Shown piece by piece: positions 1 to 9,225 of a stretch of DNA of 64,000 nucleotides. A program made the translations under genes and the position numbers. The DNA is from Mucilaginibacter kameinonensis (GTDB lineage: Bacteria; Bacteroidota; Bacteroidia; Sphingobacteriales; Sphingobacteriaceae). Under the pieces are notes generated by a model. It was not told the origin of the DNA. It searched no databases and saw nothing but the letters and a program-made list of their open reading frames with translations. Location of the stretch: NCBI RefSeq assembly GCF_003675385.1, contig NZ_RCWZ01000005.1, positions 868,001 to 932,000 on the forward strand, written 5' to 3'. How positions within the stretch are numbered: position 1 is the first letter of the stretch; the number at the start of each line of letters is the position of its first letter.

Positions 1-1010
1 TAAGTTACATAAACAACAAAGATGGTGGCACCACCTTCACTTTAATGCTTCAAAAGGGCGCAAAACATTTTAATACTGATGAGATAACTATGGGTGTTGG
101 TACTTCGCCTGATTATGAATTTGTTAATGACCTTATTGATCTTGACAACAAAGACATTGCAGAAGAAAGCGTTGAATTACAGAAGCTTGAATTATTTGCA
201 GAAGAAAAACACACCATCATTATTATAGACGATAATGAACAGATAAGAACCTATATCAGGAAAATATTTTCGGCCGATTATTCGGTAATTGAGGCAAAAG
301 ATGGCGCTATTGGTTTGGAACTGATCAGAAAACATATACCCGATGTAATTATAAGCGATATTGTGATGGATGGAATAAACGGCCTCGATCTGTGCAGAAT
401 GATCATGGAAGATGCCGCGATAAAACATATCCCCGTTATTTTGCTCACCGGCGATACCACACCTGATATTATGGTAAGAAGCATTGAACAAGGGGCAATG
501 GATTTTTTACGCAAGCCTTTTGATAAGGAATTGCTTACTGCCCGGGTTAAAAGTGTACTCAGAAACCAGATAAAGCTTCATCAGTATTTTTATAAAGAGG
601 TTACCAAGGACAATGCCGGACTTAAAATTTCCGGGGAAGATAAAGACCTGCTTAATAATTGCATAGCTGTTATTGAGCAAAACTTTACCGAAGATAATTT
701 TGATGTTTATGCTTTGGCCAAAGCCATCGGTATCAGTTATCCTACACTGTTTAAAAGAATTAAAGGCGCTACCGGGCAATCCATTAACAACTTTATCAGG
801 TTTGTTCGGCTGCGAAAGGCTGCCGAACTGCTTATTCAAACCAATTGTAACATCAATGAAGCCGCGATACAGGTAGGCATCAGCGATATCAGGTATTTCA
901 GGCAGCAATTCAATAAACAATTTGGTGTTAATCCATCAGAGTTTGTTAAGAAGCACAGGGCAAACTTCCGGGTTTCGTACCGCTTAAATGAATTTGAAAA
1001 ATCGGCATAA
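1..1010 (+). CDS. Hybrid two-component system regulator (HTCS), 3' part
   Basis: This is the C-terminal part of a one-protein sensor kinase/response regulator, the usual regulator of Bacteroidota polysaccharide loci. The reading frame is open to the left edge (first full codon at base 3). The residues before the first ATG at 45 read like the end of a histidine-kinase ATPase domain (GGTTFTL, then LQKGAKHF). Numbering from that ATG, a receiver domain spans about 56-172, with acidic pocket D62/D63, phospho-acceptor D105 and conserved K157. An AraC-type double helix-turn-helix follows at about 205-305. The periplasmic sensor and most of the kinase lie outside the window. The + strand GH16 and SusCD genes directly downstream are its likely targets (inference). 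Frame and domains are certain; the sensed ligand cannot be told. Confidence 0.93.
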   Translation, partial: SYINNKDGGTTFTLMLQKGAKHFNTDEITMGVGTSPDYEFVNDLIDLDNKDIAEESVELQKLELFAEEKHTIIIIDDNEQIRTYIRKIFSADYSVIEAKDGAIGLELIRKHIPDVIISDIVMDGINGLDLCRMIMEDAAIKHIPVILLTGDTTPDIMVRSIEQGAMDFLRKPFDKELLTARVKSVLRNQIKLHQYFYKEVTKDNAGLKISGEDKDLLNNCIAVIEQNFTEDNFDVYALAKAIGISYPTLFKRIKGATGQSINNFIRFVRLRKAAELLIQTNCNINEAAIQVGISDIRYFRQQFNKQFGVNPSEFVKKHRANFRVSYRLNEFEKSA

Positions 1011-1125
1011 AGTAAACCAAAAGGATAAAGCCCCTTTAATTTATTGTTTTGCCCCCCATCGGCATTCCCGAATATCACTTAATTTGTTCAAGAAAACCAC
1101 CGAAATTGAACCATTAAGCTCGTTT

Positions 1126-1962
1126 ATGATGATCAAGAAAGTAATTATTGCCGGAATATTAATGATCAGTCCTTTTGCAGGTAAATGCCAACAGGATACC
1201 ACCGGTGGGTATAAACTGGTTTGGGCAGACGAGTTTAATACAAACGGCACGCCTGATCCTGCCAACTGGAAATTTGAAACCGGCTTTGTGCGCAATAATG
1301 AAGATCAATGGTACCAGGCACAAAATGCCTTTTGCCGCAATGGTAAACTGATAATAGAAGCGAAAAAGGTGCACCAACCCAATCCCGATTACGTTCCCAA
1401 CAGTACCAACTGGAAACAGAAAAGGGAGTTTATAAACTATACATCCTCAAGTATAAATACCAGCGGCTTACATAATTTTCAATATGGGCGCTTTATCATG
1501 CGTGGGCGTATCAGTACTGATGCCGGTTTATGGCCCGCTTTCTGGACACTGGGTATAGACAAGCCGTGGCCATCTAACGGTGAAATTGATATCATGGAAT
1601 ATTACCGGCAGAAACTTCTGGCAAATATCGCCTGCGGTACTTCGGTACCTTACAAGGCCAAATGGTATAGTAACACCAAAGCGTTGAATACTTTCAAAGC
1701 TAACTGGAGTAAAAAATTTCATATCTGGCGGATGGATTGGGATACAGAAGCTATAAGTTTATATGTAGATGATTTCCTGCTTAACCGTGTAGCGCTTAAA
1801 GACCTGGTTAATCAGGATGGAAGCCAGTTTAATCCTTTTATGCAGCCACATTACATATTGCTGAACCTTGCCATAGGCGGCGACAATGGCGGCGACCCTT
1901 CAGCTACAAAATTCCCTAAACGTTATGAAATTGATTACGTTAGGGTGTATCAAAAAAATTAA
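1126..1962 (+). CDS. Secreted GH16 endo-beta-glucanase (laminarinase-like)
   Basis: This is a glycoside hydrolase family 16 enzyme, a retaining endo-glucanase fold cutting beta-1,3 or mixed beta-1,3/1,4 glucans. The catalytic signature E-I-D-I-M-E is complete at residues 153-158, so nucleophile and acid/base are present. The length (278 aa) suits a single GH16 domain with no binding module. I chose the ATG at 1126 (MMIKKVII...) because it begins a clean signal peptide ending near GKCQQ. A frame from 988 would overlap the regulator and add a charged, non-signal leader. The gene sits between the HTCS regulator and a SusCD pair, so it is probably the first-cutting enzyme of that locus. Substrate (laminarin, lichenan or another) is not decided by the sequence. 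Confidence 0.93.
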   Translation: MMIKKVIIAGILMISPFAGKCQQDTTGGYKLVWADEFNTNGTPDPANWKFETGFVRNNEDQWYQAQNAFCRNGKLIIEAKKVHQPNPDYVPNSTNWKQKREFINYTSSSINTSGLHNFQYGRFIMRGRISTDAGLWPAFWTLGIDKPWPSNGEIDIMEYYRQKLLANIACGTSVPYKAKWYSNTKALNTFKANWSKKFHIWRMDWDTEAISLYVDDFLLNRVALKDLVNQDGSQFNPFMQPHYILLNLAIGGDNGGDPSATKFPKRYEIDYVRVYQKN

Positions 1963-2127
1963 ACCTTCAAAGCGAATAATAAATTTCCAGCGACATTTTT
2001 TAACCCGGAATATTTAACTGTTATATCATAACCATCTTAATAAAATGCGATTTCGCTTCAAAAACAGCGATCTTATATATTTTATCCCCTTTATTTTACA
2101 GCTTTGTCCCCTTTTTTTCTGAAAAAA

Positions 2128-2174
2128 TAGCGGTTAATTGTGACACCAATTAGCGGTAAGCGCTTGACTACCGC
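2128..2174. promoter_or_regulatory. Repeated half-sites, possible regulator binding region
   Basis: TAGCGGT occurs at 2128 and again at 2151 (23 bp apart). An inverted partner TACCGC at 2169-2174 forms a 6-bp inverted repeat with GCGGTA at 2153-2158. An AATTG/CAATT pair lies between them. The arrangement is suggestive of binding by a dimeric activator such as the HTCS regulator upstream, but this is inference from pattern and position only. Confidence 0.3.
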
Positions 2175-2307
2175 AACTATTATTACGACCTGCTTGTACA
2201 ATTTTCATTGAAGTTGATCCATAAAATCAACCATAATATAGCCAGGAAAACGCCTCAGAGCGGGAGCTTATTTATGGTTTAATAATACGGAAAAGCAACT
2301 CCTGTTC

Positions 2308-2341
2308 TTTGATAGCGATATATTATTACGCCCTAAATTTA
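2308..2341 (+). promoter_or_regulatory. Candidate Bacteroidota promoter for the first susC
   Basis: TTTG at 2308-2311 is followed after 22 bp by TAAATTTA at 2334-2341, which differs from the Bacteroidota -7 element TAnnTTTG only at the last base. The usual spacing is about 19-21 bp, so the match is imperfect. It would give a leader of roughly 150 nt before the susC ATG. Confidence 0.3.
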
Positions 2342-2496
2342 AACTGTTGTTTTAACACTTATTATCCTGTTAATTAACCAATTATAAACCTAACCGAAAA
2401 AAATATGGCAAGACAAAAAAAGTAAAAAGAAAATCGGACTAAGCTCCCAATGCATTAAACAAATGCTCCAATCTCAACTCTTAATCAACTCTCATT

Positions 2497-5400
2497 ATGC
2501 AGTATTTTTTACCTGTTAAAATATTTTTAAGAAAAATATCCCGATCAGTCACCTTCCCGCTGATCCTGCTGATAATTGCTCAAACAAGTTCCTATGCGGC
2601 AAACCGCTCCCGTTTCAGAAATAAGCCAAACCTATCAGCCACCGCTTATAAACCGGCCCCCATTAAAGGAAAAATCGTTGATAAAACTACCGGCGAAACC
2701 ATTATCGGTGCATCCGTAAAGGTGAAAGGAACAACCGTAGGCGCCGTCACCGACGTAAATGGTAGTTTCACGTTAAACGCCGACCCTAATGCTACTTTGA
2801 TAGTTTCTTATATCGGCTACGAGCAAACCGAATTTCAACTTAACGGCCAAACCTCAGTTACCATCAGACTGCAGGCATCTGCCAAAAACCTTAACGAGGT
2901 TATCGTAGTGGGTTACGGTACCCAGAAGAAAACTTCCTCTACCGCGGCAGTATCAACCATACAAACCACCGAAATTGCTAAAAAGCCCGTAGTTAACTTA
3001 ACCAACAGCCTGGTTGGTCGTGCCTCGGGTTTAATTATTACCCAGGGAAGCGGCGAGCCGGGTTACGACGGTTCAAACATCCAGATCAGGGGTATTGGTT
3101 CTACCGGCGGTAGTTCTCCCCTATTGATTGTCGACGGTGTACCACGCGATTTCAGCCGTCTTGACCCCAATACTATCGAGAATGTTTCGGTACTGAAAGA
3201 CGCGGCAGCTGTTGCTCCTTATGGTGTAGCCGGTGCAAACGGCGTAATCCTGGTTACTACAAAAAAGGGTAAATCAGGCAAACCAACATTAACCTATAAC
3301 GGCTATTATGGTATCCAAAACCCAACCAAAGTACCAACCTTTGTTGGATCGTACGATTATGCTTTATTAAGAAACGAGGCTAATGCCAACGATGGCCAGC
3401 CCCCGGCATACACAGCAGAGGATATACAGAAATTTAAAGATCATTCAGATCCCGACGGTCACCCGGACGGGCATCCGCTACAGCAAATTATCCAGAAAAA
3501 CCGCCCTATTACTTATCATAACGTAACATTGGCCGGTGGCACCGAGGATATCAAATATTTTGCCGCTTTAGGTTACACTCACCAGGATGGTATGTGGAGT
3601 ACTACCTATCTTAACAAGTACAATGGTTCATTAAATTTAACAGCAAATGCAACCAAAAGCACTACCGTGTCATTATCGGTAAACAGTTATGTTGAGGATC
3701 AGCATTTCCCATCTCAAAGTGCCGCCACCATTATAGGCCAGGCACAGCGCCAGGCACCAACAACCCCCATCTACTACAGTAATGGATTATGGTCGGGTTA
3801 TATCGGGCAATCGCTTATTGGTGAAATTTACCACAGCGGCTATCAATTCAATGAAAACACTGCCGTCCTTTCGCAATTTACAATTGATCAGAAGCTTCCG
3901 ATTAAAGGTTTAAGCTTAAAAGGTGTTATTAGCTACGACAACGGGCCGGATCCGCTGTTTACAGGCAATATCACATCGGTTCAACGTATTTATACTACGC
4001 CAATACCTTTTTATAACGTTGACGTAACTACTACCCCTTACACCTACAAACAAGGTATCCAGGGTAACTCAAAGGCAACGTTCTCTGAAAACTATAGCCA
4101 AAACCACTCTTTAACCATTCAGGGCTTGCTATCATACGCCGGTTCATTTGGCAAGAGCGATGTTACAGCTTTAGCTGTATTTGAAAGCCGCCGGGTTAAA
4201 TACGAAACCTTTGGCGCTACCAAATACAATTATAACCTTGATATTGATGAGCTAAATTACGGTGGCCCGGCTGCCGCGGATGCCACCAACTATGGCTACT
4301 CAAACGGACAAAAACAAATTGGTTACGTTTACAGGGTTGGCTACTCTTACGATAAAAAGTACCTGCTTGAAGCTGCAGGTAGGTATGACGGAAGCTACTT
4401 ATTTGCTCCGGGTCACCGGTATGGTTTCTTCCCCGCTTTTTCAGCAGGCTGGCGCTTATCTGAAGAAAAATTCATTAAAGACAACCTGCTTTGGCTTGAT
4501 AATTTAAAGCTTAGGGCTTCATGGGGTAAATCGGGTGCTTATCCAAGAACCGGTGGTGCTATACAGACGTACCAATACCTGAGCCCTTATAACCCTTACT
4601 CTAATTCGGCCGTTCTTAACGGCAGTGCTACCCAGGGTATCAATGAGTCGCTACAGGGTAACCCAAATATCACCTGGGAAAAAGCGACTAAAACCGACGT
4701 AGGCTTTGAAGCAACTTTATGGAAAGGTTTACTGAGCATCGAAGCTGATTATTTTTATGAGAAGCGTGCTAATATGCTTGTAAGCATTGGCAATACATTA
4801 CCTGGCGAATATGGTATAGGTACAGGGCTTGTAAATGGTGGTATCATGAGCAACCATGGTGTGGATTTAACCTTGCAAAGCGGCCATAGTTTTTCAAAAG
4901 ATTTAAGATTAGATGTTACGGGTACCTTCACTTTTGCAAGGAATAAATTGTTACAGGTTTATGAAACAAGCGCTACAGCCAATAACCCAAACAGAAGGCA
5001 AACCGGCCGCCCTATAAACACTCAATTTGGCTATGAGGCATTGGGATACTTCAAAACAACCGATTTTAACCCAGACGGATCATTAAAAGCAGGCATACCT
5101 GTTCCGTCTTTCGGCCCGGTTAAGGCAGGCGATATCCAATACGCGGATTTGAGCGGCCCAGATGGCAAACCGGATGGCAAAATAGATGCCAATGACCAAA
5201 CCGTGATAGGCCATCCTAACACTCCCGAAATTATTTGGGGTTTGGAGCCAAGGTTAACATTTAAAAACTTTGATCTGGATGTATTATTCCAGGGTTCAGG
5301 CAACAGTAGTATCCAAATCAACAACTACTTCGCGTTTCCATTCAACGCGTCAGGTTCGGCTTCACAGCTGGTATTTGATGACCACTGGACCCCATCTACC

Positions 5401-5697
5401 CCTAATGCTTTATATCCTCGGGTTACAGGTACGCCAACATCAAATAATACACAAGCTTCTTCCTGGTTTATCAGGAACGATTCGTACATCAGGTTAAAAA
5501 GCTTTGAGCTTGGTTATACGTTGTCAAACAAACTGTTGAAAAACAAGATCCAATCCATAAGGATATATCTTGCCGGGCAAAACGTGATTAACTCTTTACC
5601 GCATGTAAAAGAGATCATCGACCCTGAAAACAGTGGCAGTAACACCAATTACTACCAGCAACGTGTATTTTCATTAGGTGTAAATGCCACATTTTAA
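2497..5697 (+). CDS. SusC/RagA-type TonB-dependent outer-membrane transporter
   Basis: This is an outer-membrane beta-barrel that imports oligosaccharides with energy from TonB, working under a SusD lid. After a long signal peptide (about 1-34, ending YAAN) comes a carboxypeptidase-D-like regulatory domain (about 54-130: KGKIVDKTTGETIIGASV). The SusC hallmark LNEVIVVGYGTQKK follows, then the plug domain (about 140-260) and a barrel ending in ...NATF with the terminal Phe expected of barrel proteins. At 1066 aa it is full length. No N-terminal STN signalling domain is present, which fits control by the upstream HTCS protein rather than an anti-sigma pair. The paired susD starts 16 bp downstream. 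The transported glycan is presumably the product of the GH16 enzyme (inference). Confidence 0.96.
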   Translation: MQYFLPVKIFLRKISRSVTFPLILLIIAQTSSYAANRSRFRNKPNLSATAYKPAPIKGKIVDKTTGETIIGASVKVKGTTVGAVTDVNGSFTLNADPNATLIVSYIGYEQTEFQLNGQTSVTIRLQASAKNLNEVIVVGYGTQKKTSSTAAVSTIQTTEIAKKPVVNLTNSLVGRASGLIITQGSGEPGYDGSNIQIRGIGSTGGSSPLLIVDGVPRDFSRLDPNTIENVSVLKDAAAVAPYGVAGANGVILVTTKKGKSGKPTLTYNGYYGIQNPTKVPTFVGSYDYALLRNEANANDGQPPAYTAEDIQKFKDHSDPDGHPDGHPLQQIIQKNRPITYHNVTLAGGTEDIKYFAALGYTHQDGMWSTTYLNKYNGSLNLTANATKSTTVSLSVNSYVEDQHFPSQSAATIIGQAQRQAPTTPIYYSNGLWSGYIGQSLIGEIYHSGYQFNENTAVLSQFTIDQKLPIKGLSLKGVISYDNGPDPLFTGNITSVQRIYTTPIPFYNVDVTTTPYTYKQGIQGNSKATFSENYSQNHSLTIQGLLSYAGSFGKSDVTALAVFESRRVKYETFGATKYNYNLDIDELNYGGPAAADATNYGYSNGQKQIGYVYRVGYSYDKKYLLEAAGRYDGSYLFAPGHRYGFFPAFSAGWRLSEEKFIKDNLLWLDNLKLRASWGKSGAYPRTGGAIQTYQYLSPYNPYSNSAVLNGSATQGINESLQGNPNITWEKATKTDVGFEATLWKGLLSIEADYFYEKRANMLVSIGNTLPGEYGIGTGLVNGGIMSNHGVDLTLQSGHSFSKDLRLDVTGTFTFARNKLLQVYETSATANNPNRRQTGRPINTQFGYEALGYFKTTDFNPDGSLKAGIPVPSFGPVKAGDIQYADLSGPDGKPDGKIDANDQTVIGHPNTPEIIWGLEPRLTFKNFDLDVLFQGSGNSSIQINNYFAFPFNASGSASQLVFDDHWTPSTPNALYPRVTGTPTSNNTQASSWFIRNDSYIRLKSFELGYTLSNKLLKNKIQSIRIYLAGQNVINSLPHVKEIIDPENSGSNTNYYQQRVFSLGVNATF

Positions 5698-5713
5698 CTA
5701 AAATAAGAAAGCG

Positions 5714-7402
5714 ATGAAACAGATTTTTATAAAATACCGAGAGCTTTTTTTACTTGCTTTACTTGTTGTAAGTATTAGTGGATGTAAGAAAGATGATTCC
5801 TTAAATGTAACGCCCAAGGGGTTTCTGACCGACGTTGCTACATTTGGTTCGCAAAGCAACGCTGATCTTTTTGTGAACGATATTTATAATCAAATTCCGG
5901 ATATCAACAACGACTATCAGCTTACCGAGCAATATGCCGACAATAGCTTTTGCGGTGCAGCGTGGGAAAACGGGCAGGCCACTGTAAGGGCCGGATCAAT
6001 AGGTCCAAGTAACGTACCCACCGGTCCCGGCGGTATGTGGGACTGGGAAGGCAACTACGGCAAGATCAGGAAATGTAATATCTTCCTGCAACAGGCTGCA
6101 GCTAATAAAGCTAAATACACCGACGATTGGTACAAACAGCGTGTTGCTGAAGTTACCTATATGAGGGCTTATTTTTACTCGCTGCTATTCACAGCCTACG
6201 GCGGAGTTCCTATTATTACCACTCCGCTTAACAACCAGGACGGAAGCGACATTTTCACCGCACGTTCTACCATTGATGAAACAGTTGCTTTTATTGAAGC
6301 TGATTGCGACGCAGCAGCTGCGGTTTTGCCAACAAAAGCTACAGAAAGCGGCCGTGCAACCAAAGGTGCAGCATTAACACTAAAAGGCTGGGTTGAGCTT
6401 TTTGCAGCCAGTCCGTTGGTGAATACTGCTAATGATGCTACTAAATGGAGCAAAGCGGCAGCTACCAATAAATCGGTAATGGATATGGGGACTTATAGCC
6501 TTTTCAACGCTTCAGCTACTTCTTATGCCGATCAGTTTTTATCGGCAAACAACTGGAACGTTGAAACCATTTTTGCCCGTGGCTATGCTACAGGCCCCGC
6601 AAAGGGCAGTCACCGCGAGGGTTACCTTGGCCCGGTATATGTAAATGGTGTTCAGCAATCATGGGGTAACCTTGCGCCTACTCAGGGCCTGGTTGATGAT
6701 TACTCGATGGATAATGGCTTGCCGATTACCGATGCGGCTTCAGGCTATAATCCGCAAGCTCCTTACACCCATCGTGAGCAGCGCTTCTATCAGTCTATTT
6801 TGTACGATGGAGCTCCATGGCAGGGCGATATATTTAAGTCGCGCATAGGCGGCAGTAACCAGATTGACCTTGGCTCTACAAGTGATATCACCAACACCGG
6901 TTATAACGCCCGTAAAACGCTTGATGAAAGCATTACCGGACAAACCAGTATCAACCTGGCGCCGAGTTTTGCCAATTACATCATCTTCCGGTATGCCGAG
7001 GTATTGTTAAGCTATGCCGAGGCCCAAAATGAAGCCGCCGGGCCAGACGCGTCTGTTTATGACGCGGTTAATAAAGTGCGGGCCCGTTCTGCACTACCAG
7101 CTGTAAAAGCAGGCTTAACCAAGGATGAAATGCGTGTGTACATTCGCCGTGAAAGGCGTATCGAGCTGGCGTTTGAAGATAAGCGATGGTTTGACATCCG
7201 CAGGTGGCTCATCACAACCGGGCCAAACGGTGTACTTACCTCGCCTGAATATGGTATGAAGATAGAGGCCGCCGGCTCGGGATTATCCTATACGCCGGTT
7301 AAGATTTTTACCAATACCTTCTTCGAACGGCAAAACTGGATGCCAATTCCGCAGACAGAAATTGATAAGAATAAAAAACTGGTGCAAAACCCAGGATACT
7401 AA
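5714..7402 (+). CDS. SusD/RagB-type surface glycan-binding lipoprotein
   Basis: This is the surface lipoprotein that binds glycan and closes over its SusC partner. A lipoprotein signal ends at C24 (VSISGC-KKDD), and the lysine/aspartate run after the cysteine resembles a surface-export signal of Bacteroidota. The body shows SusD-family landmarks: the N-terminal TPR-rich half (MRAYFYSLLFTAYGGVPII near 150) and the C-terminal block RRERRIELAFEDKRWFDIRRW, ending MPIPQTEIDKNKKLVQNPGY. The length of 562 aa is typical. It follows susC by 16 bp and is surely co-transcribed. A hairpin (7427-7451) lies 24 bp after its stop. Confidence 0.96.
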   Translation: MKQIFIKYRELFLLALLVVSISGCKKDDSLNVTPKGFLTDVATFGSQSNADLFVNDIYNQIPDINNDYQLTEQYADNSFCGAAWENGQATVRAGSIGPSNVPTGPGGMWDWEGNYGKIRKCNIFLQQAAANKAKYTDDWYKQRVAEVTYMRAYFYSLLFTAYGGVPIITTPLNNQDGSDIFTARSTIDETVAFIEADCDAAAAVLPTKATESGRATKGAALTLKGWVELFAASPLVNTANDATKWSKAAATNKSVMDMGTYSLFNASATSYADQFLSANNWNVETIFARGYATGPAKGSHREGYLGPVYVNGVQQSWGNLAPTQGLVDDYSMDNGLPITDAASGYNPQAPYTHREQRFYQSILYDGAPWQGDIFKSRIGGSNQIDLGSTSDITNTGYNARKTLDESITGQTSINLAPSFANYIIFRYAEVLLSYAEAQNEAAGPDASVYDAVNKVRARSALPAVKAGLTKDEMRVYIRRERRIELAFEDKRWFDIRRWLITTGPNGVLTSPEYGMKIEAAGSGLSYTPVKIFTNTFFERQNWMPIPQTEIDKNKKLVQNPGY

Positions 7403-7426
7403 ACTAATTAACTCCTAAACCGATGT

Positions 7427-7451
7427 AACCCCGGGCGTAATGCCTGGGGTT
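7427..7451 (+). terminator. Hairpin after susD, possible terminator
   Basis: A 10-bp stem (AACCCCGGGC with GCCTGGGGTT, one G-U type pair) closes a 5-base loop, 24 bp after the susD stop. The T-tract that follows is weak (ATGTGTTTAAC), so termination may be partial. This would let some transcript reach the cytochrome and uxuA genes. Confidence 0.6.
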
Positions 7452-7562
7452 ATGTGTTTAACGTGAATTGTAAAAAAATGAGGTCCCAAAAAGAAATAAC
7501 TATACCCTCCTTCTTTTAATTAATGATTGTATCTTCAGCACACCTCTTACCTTCAATTATTC

Positions 7563-9173
7563 ATGACTAATAAACCCGATAAGCCTCGCCCTGCAAAAGT
7601 TTCAAAAACTGTAATTGTTGGTATTGTGATTTTGGTGATAGCAGTTGCTATTGGTTTGTTTTGGTATTTACATGCAGATAAAGACGACAACACAATTGCC
7701 AACGAGGCAGATGGTTTCCGAATAGCCACAGTGGAAAGCATTGCTGCCGGAAAGGTATTAGCCCAACAATACTGTACTTCATGCCATATGCTGCCAGATC
7801 CCGCGTTGCTCAACAGGTTTAAATGGAAAAATGTATTCCCCCAAATGGGCTTACGTATGGGCATCAAAAGTCACCGCGGGGAATCATATGTAGGGTCGAT
7901 CAAAGGTGATGACCTGGTAGTGCCCTCCACTCCTGTATTAAATGATGAGCAATGGCAGGATATTATGGATTATTACATGAACACCGCTCCGATTAAGCTT
8001 TCGCCTCAAAACAGGCGATTTCCTATAAAAAAAGAGCTACCATTTTTCACCGTTGAAAAACCACAACAATCATTTGAAGGCAAGCAGGTATTGGGAAGCT
8101 ATGTAAAAATAGATAATGGCATTAAACCAGCCCGTGTATTTGTTGCCAATGGGCAGGCCAAAAAGCTCTATCTGCTATCGGCACAGCTAAAAATCATTGA
8201 TTCAATAGCGACAACCGGCCCGGTGGTTGATATCCTTTTTGACCATGGCAATACCGTGGTCTGTACAATAGGTAAAGATCTGGGTGCAAACAGCGATAAA
8301 CTGGGTACAATAACCCAGCTAACGATTTCGGCTAAAGGTAAAATGCAGCTTGCCCCCGAGCCTACTTTTAGTAAACTCGGCAGGCCTGTACAGATTTTGG
8401 CTGCTGATATTAATGGAGACAACAAAACCGACTATGTTATTTGTGAGTTTGGGAGCCTAACGGGCGAGTTATGCTGGATGGAGAACATAGGCAACGGCAA
8501 CTTTACCAAACATGTTATAAGTACCTTACCCGGTGCCATTAAAGCCTACATCGACAATCAGGAAGGTAAGCTGCCCGGACTGTATGTGCTTTTTGCACAG
8601 GGCGAAGAAGGTATTTTTCACTTTACCAATAAAGGCGATGGTAAATTTGAGACTAAGGAAATGCTTAGGTTCCCGGCTATTTATGGTTCATCATACTTTG
8701 AGATGGTTGATATGAACCATGATGGATACAAAGATATTGTATACACCTGTGGCGACAATGGGAATGCCACGTTGGTATTAAAACCCTATCATGGCGTGTA
8801 CATTTTTATAAACGACGGAAAAGGCAATTACAAACAGCAATATTTTTACCCAATAAACGGGTGCTATAAGGCAATTGCAAGAGATTTTGACGGCGATGGT
8901 AATATCGACATTGCGACTATCAGCCTGTTCACTGATGCCCGGCAACCGGAAGAGGGCTTCGTATATCTAAAGGGCACAGGAGGTTTAACTTTTGCTCCTT
9001 ACGCTTTTTCATCCGATATCAAATTTGAGCGGGCGGTTACCCTTGATGCAGGTGATATCAATGGAGATAATAAGCCTGATCTGCTGATTGGGAATGCCTA
9101 TTTTGATTTTGGGCCATTTGGTTATAACGTTAGCGAGCCGCTTTTTTATGCTTTGAAAAACATTTCGAAATAA
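7563..9173 (+). CDS. Membrane-anchored c-type cytochrome with FG-GAP/VCBS repeats
   Basis: The protein begins with a short basic cytoplasmic tail and one membrane helix (about 17-38), then a single covalent haem-c site CTSCH at 71-75. After about 100 further residues it becomes an FG-GAP/VCBS beta-propeller. At least four calcium-type loops are visible: DINGDNKTD, DMNHDGYKD, DFDGDGNID and DINGDNKPD. Most of it should lie in the periplasm. I start it at ATG 7563; a TTG 36 bp earlier is open but adds nothing signal-like. It sits between susD and uxuA on the same strand. Similar cytochrome-plus-VCBS proteins occur in Bacteroidota and Planctomycetes, but I know of no tested role. Electron transfer to or from a sugar-oxidising partner is a guess. 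Confidence 0.85.
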   Translation: MTNKPDKPRPAKVSKTVIVGIVILVIAVAIGLFWYLHADKDDNTIANEADGFRIATVESIAAGKVLAQQYCTSCHMLPDPALLNRFKWKNVFPQMGLRMGIKSHRGESYVGSIKGDDLVVPSTPVLNDEQWQDIMDYYMNTAPIKLSPQNRRFPIKKELPFFTVEKPQQSFEGKQVLGSYVKIDNGIKPARVFVANGQAKKLYLLSAQLKIIDSIATTGPVVDILFDHGNTVVCTIGKDLGANSDKLGTITQLTISAKGKMQLAPEPTFSKLGRPVQILAADINGDNKTDYVICEFGSLTGELCWMENIGNGNFTKHVISTLPGAIKAYIDNQEGKLPGLYVLFAQGEEGIFHFTNKGDGKFETKEMLRFPAIYGSSYFEMVDMNHDGYKDIVYTCGDNGNATLVLKPYHGVYIFINDGKGNYKQQYFYPINGCYKAIARDFDGDGNIDIATISLFTDARQPEEGFVYLKGTGGLTFAPYAFSSDIKFERAVTLDAGDINGDNKPDLLIGNAYFDFGPFGYNVSEPLFYALKNISK

Positions 9174-9225
9174 TGATTCGTAATATCTGAACTAATTAGC
9201 TTTATACTTTAGCTTAAAATTCAAA

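Larger units (their letters stand above)
1963..2496. other. Intergenic leader before the first susC
   Basis: This 534-bp stretch has no coding frame I believe. It holds a cluster of short repeated half-sites (2128-2174), a candidate promoter (2308-2341) and an AT-rich leader up to the susC start. Such long leaders in front of susC are normal in Bacteroidota, and HTCS regulators bind here in studied cases. No hairpin strong enough to be a terminator was found after the GH16 gene, so read-through from it is possible. Confidence 0.5.

Noticed and set aside
988..1125. Upstream extension of the GH16 gene to an ATG at 988
   Set aside because: It overlaps the regulator gene and adds 46 charged residues before a clean signal peptide that starts at 1126.
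7527..7562. TTG start of the cytochrome-VCBS gene
   Set aside because: The ATG at 7563 gives a normal short basic tail before the membrane helix; the extra residues match nothing.
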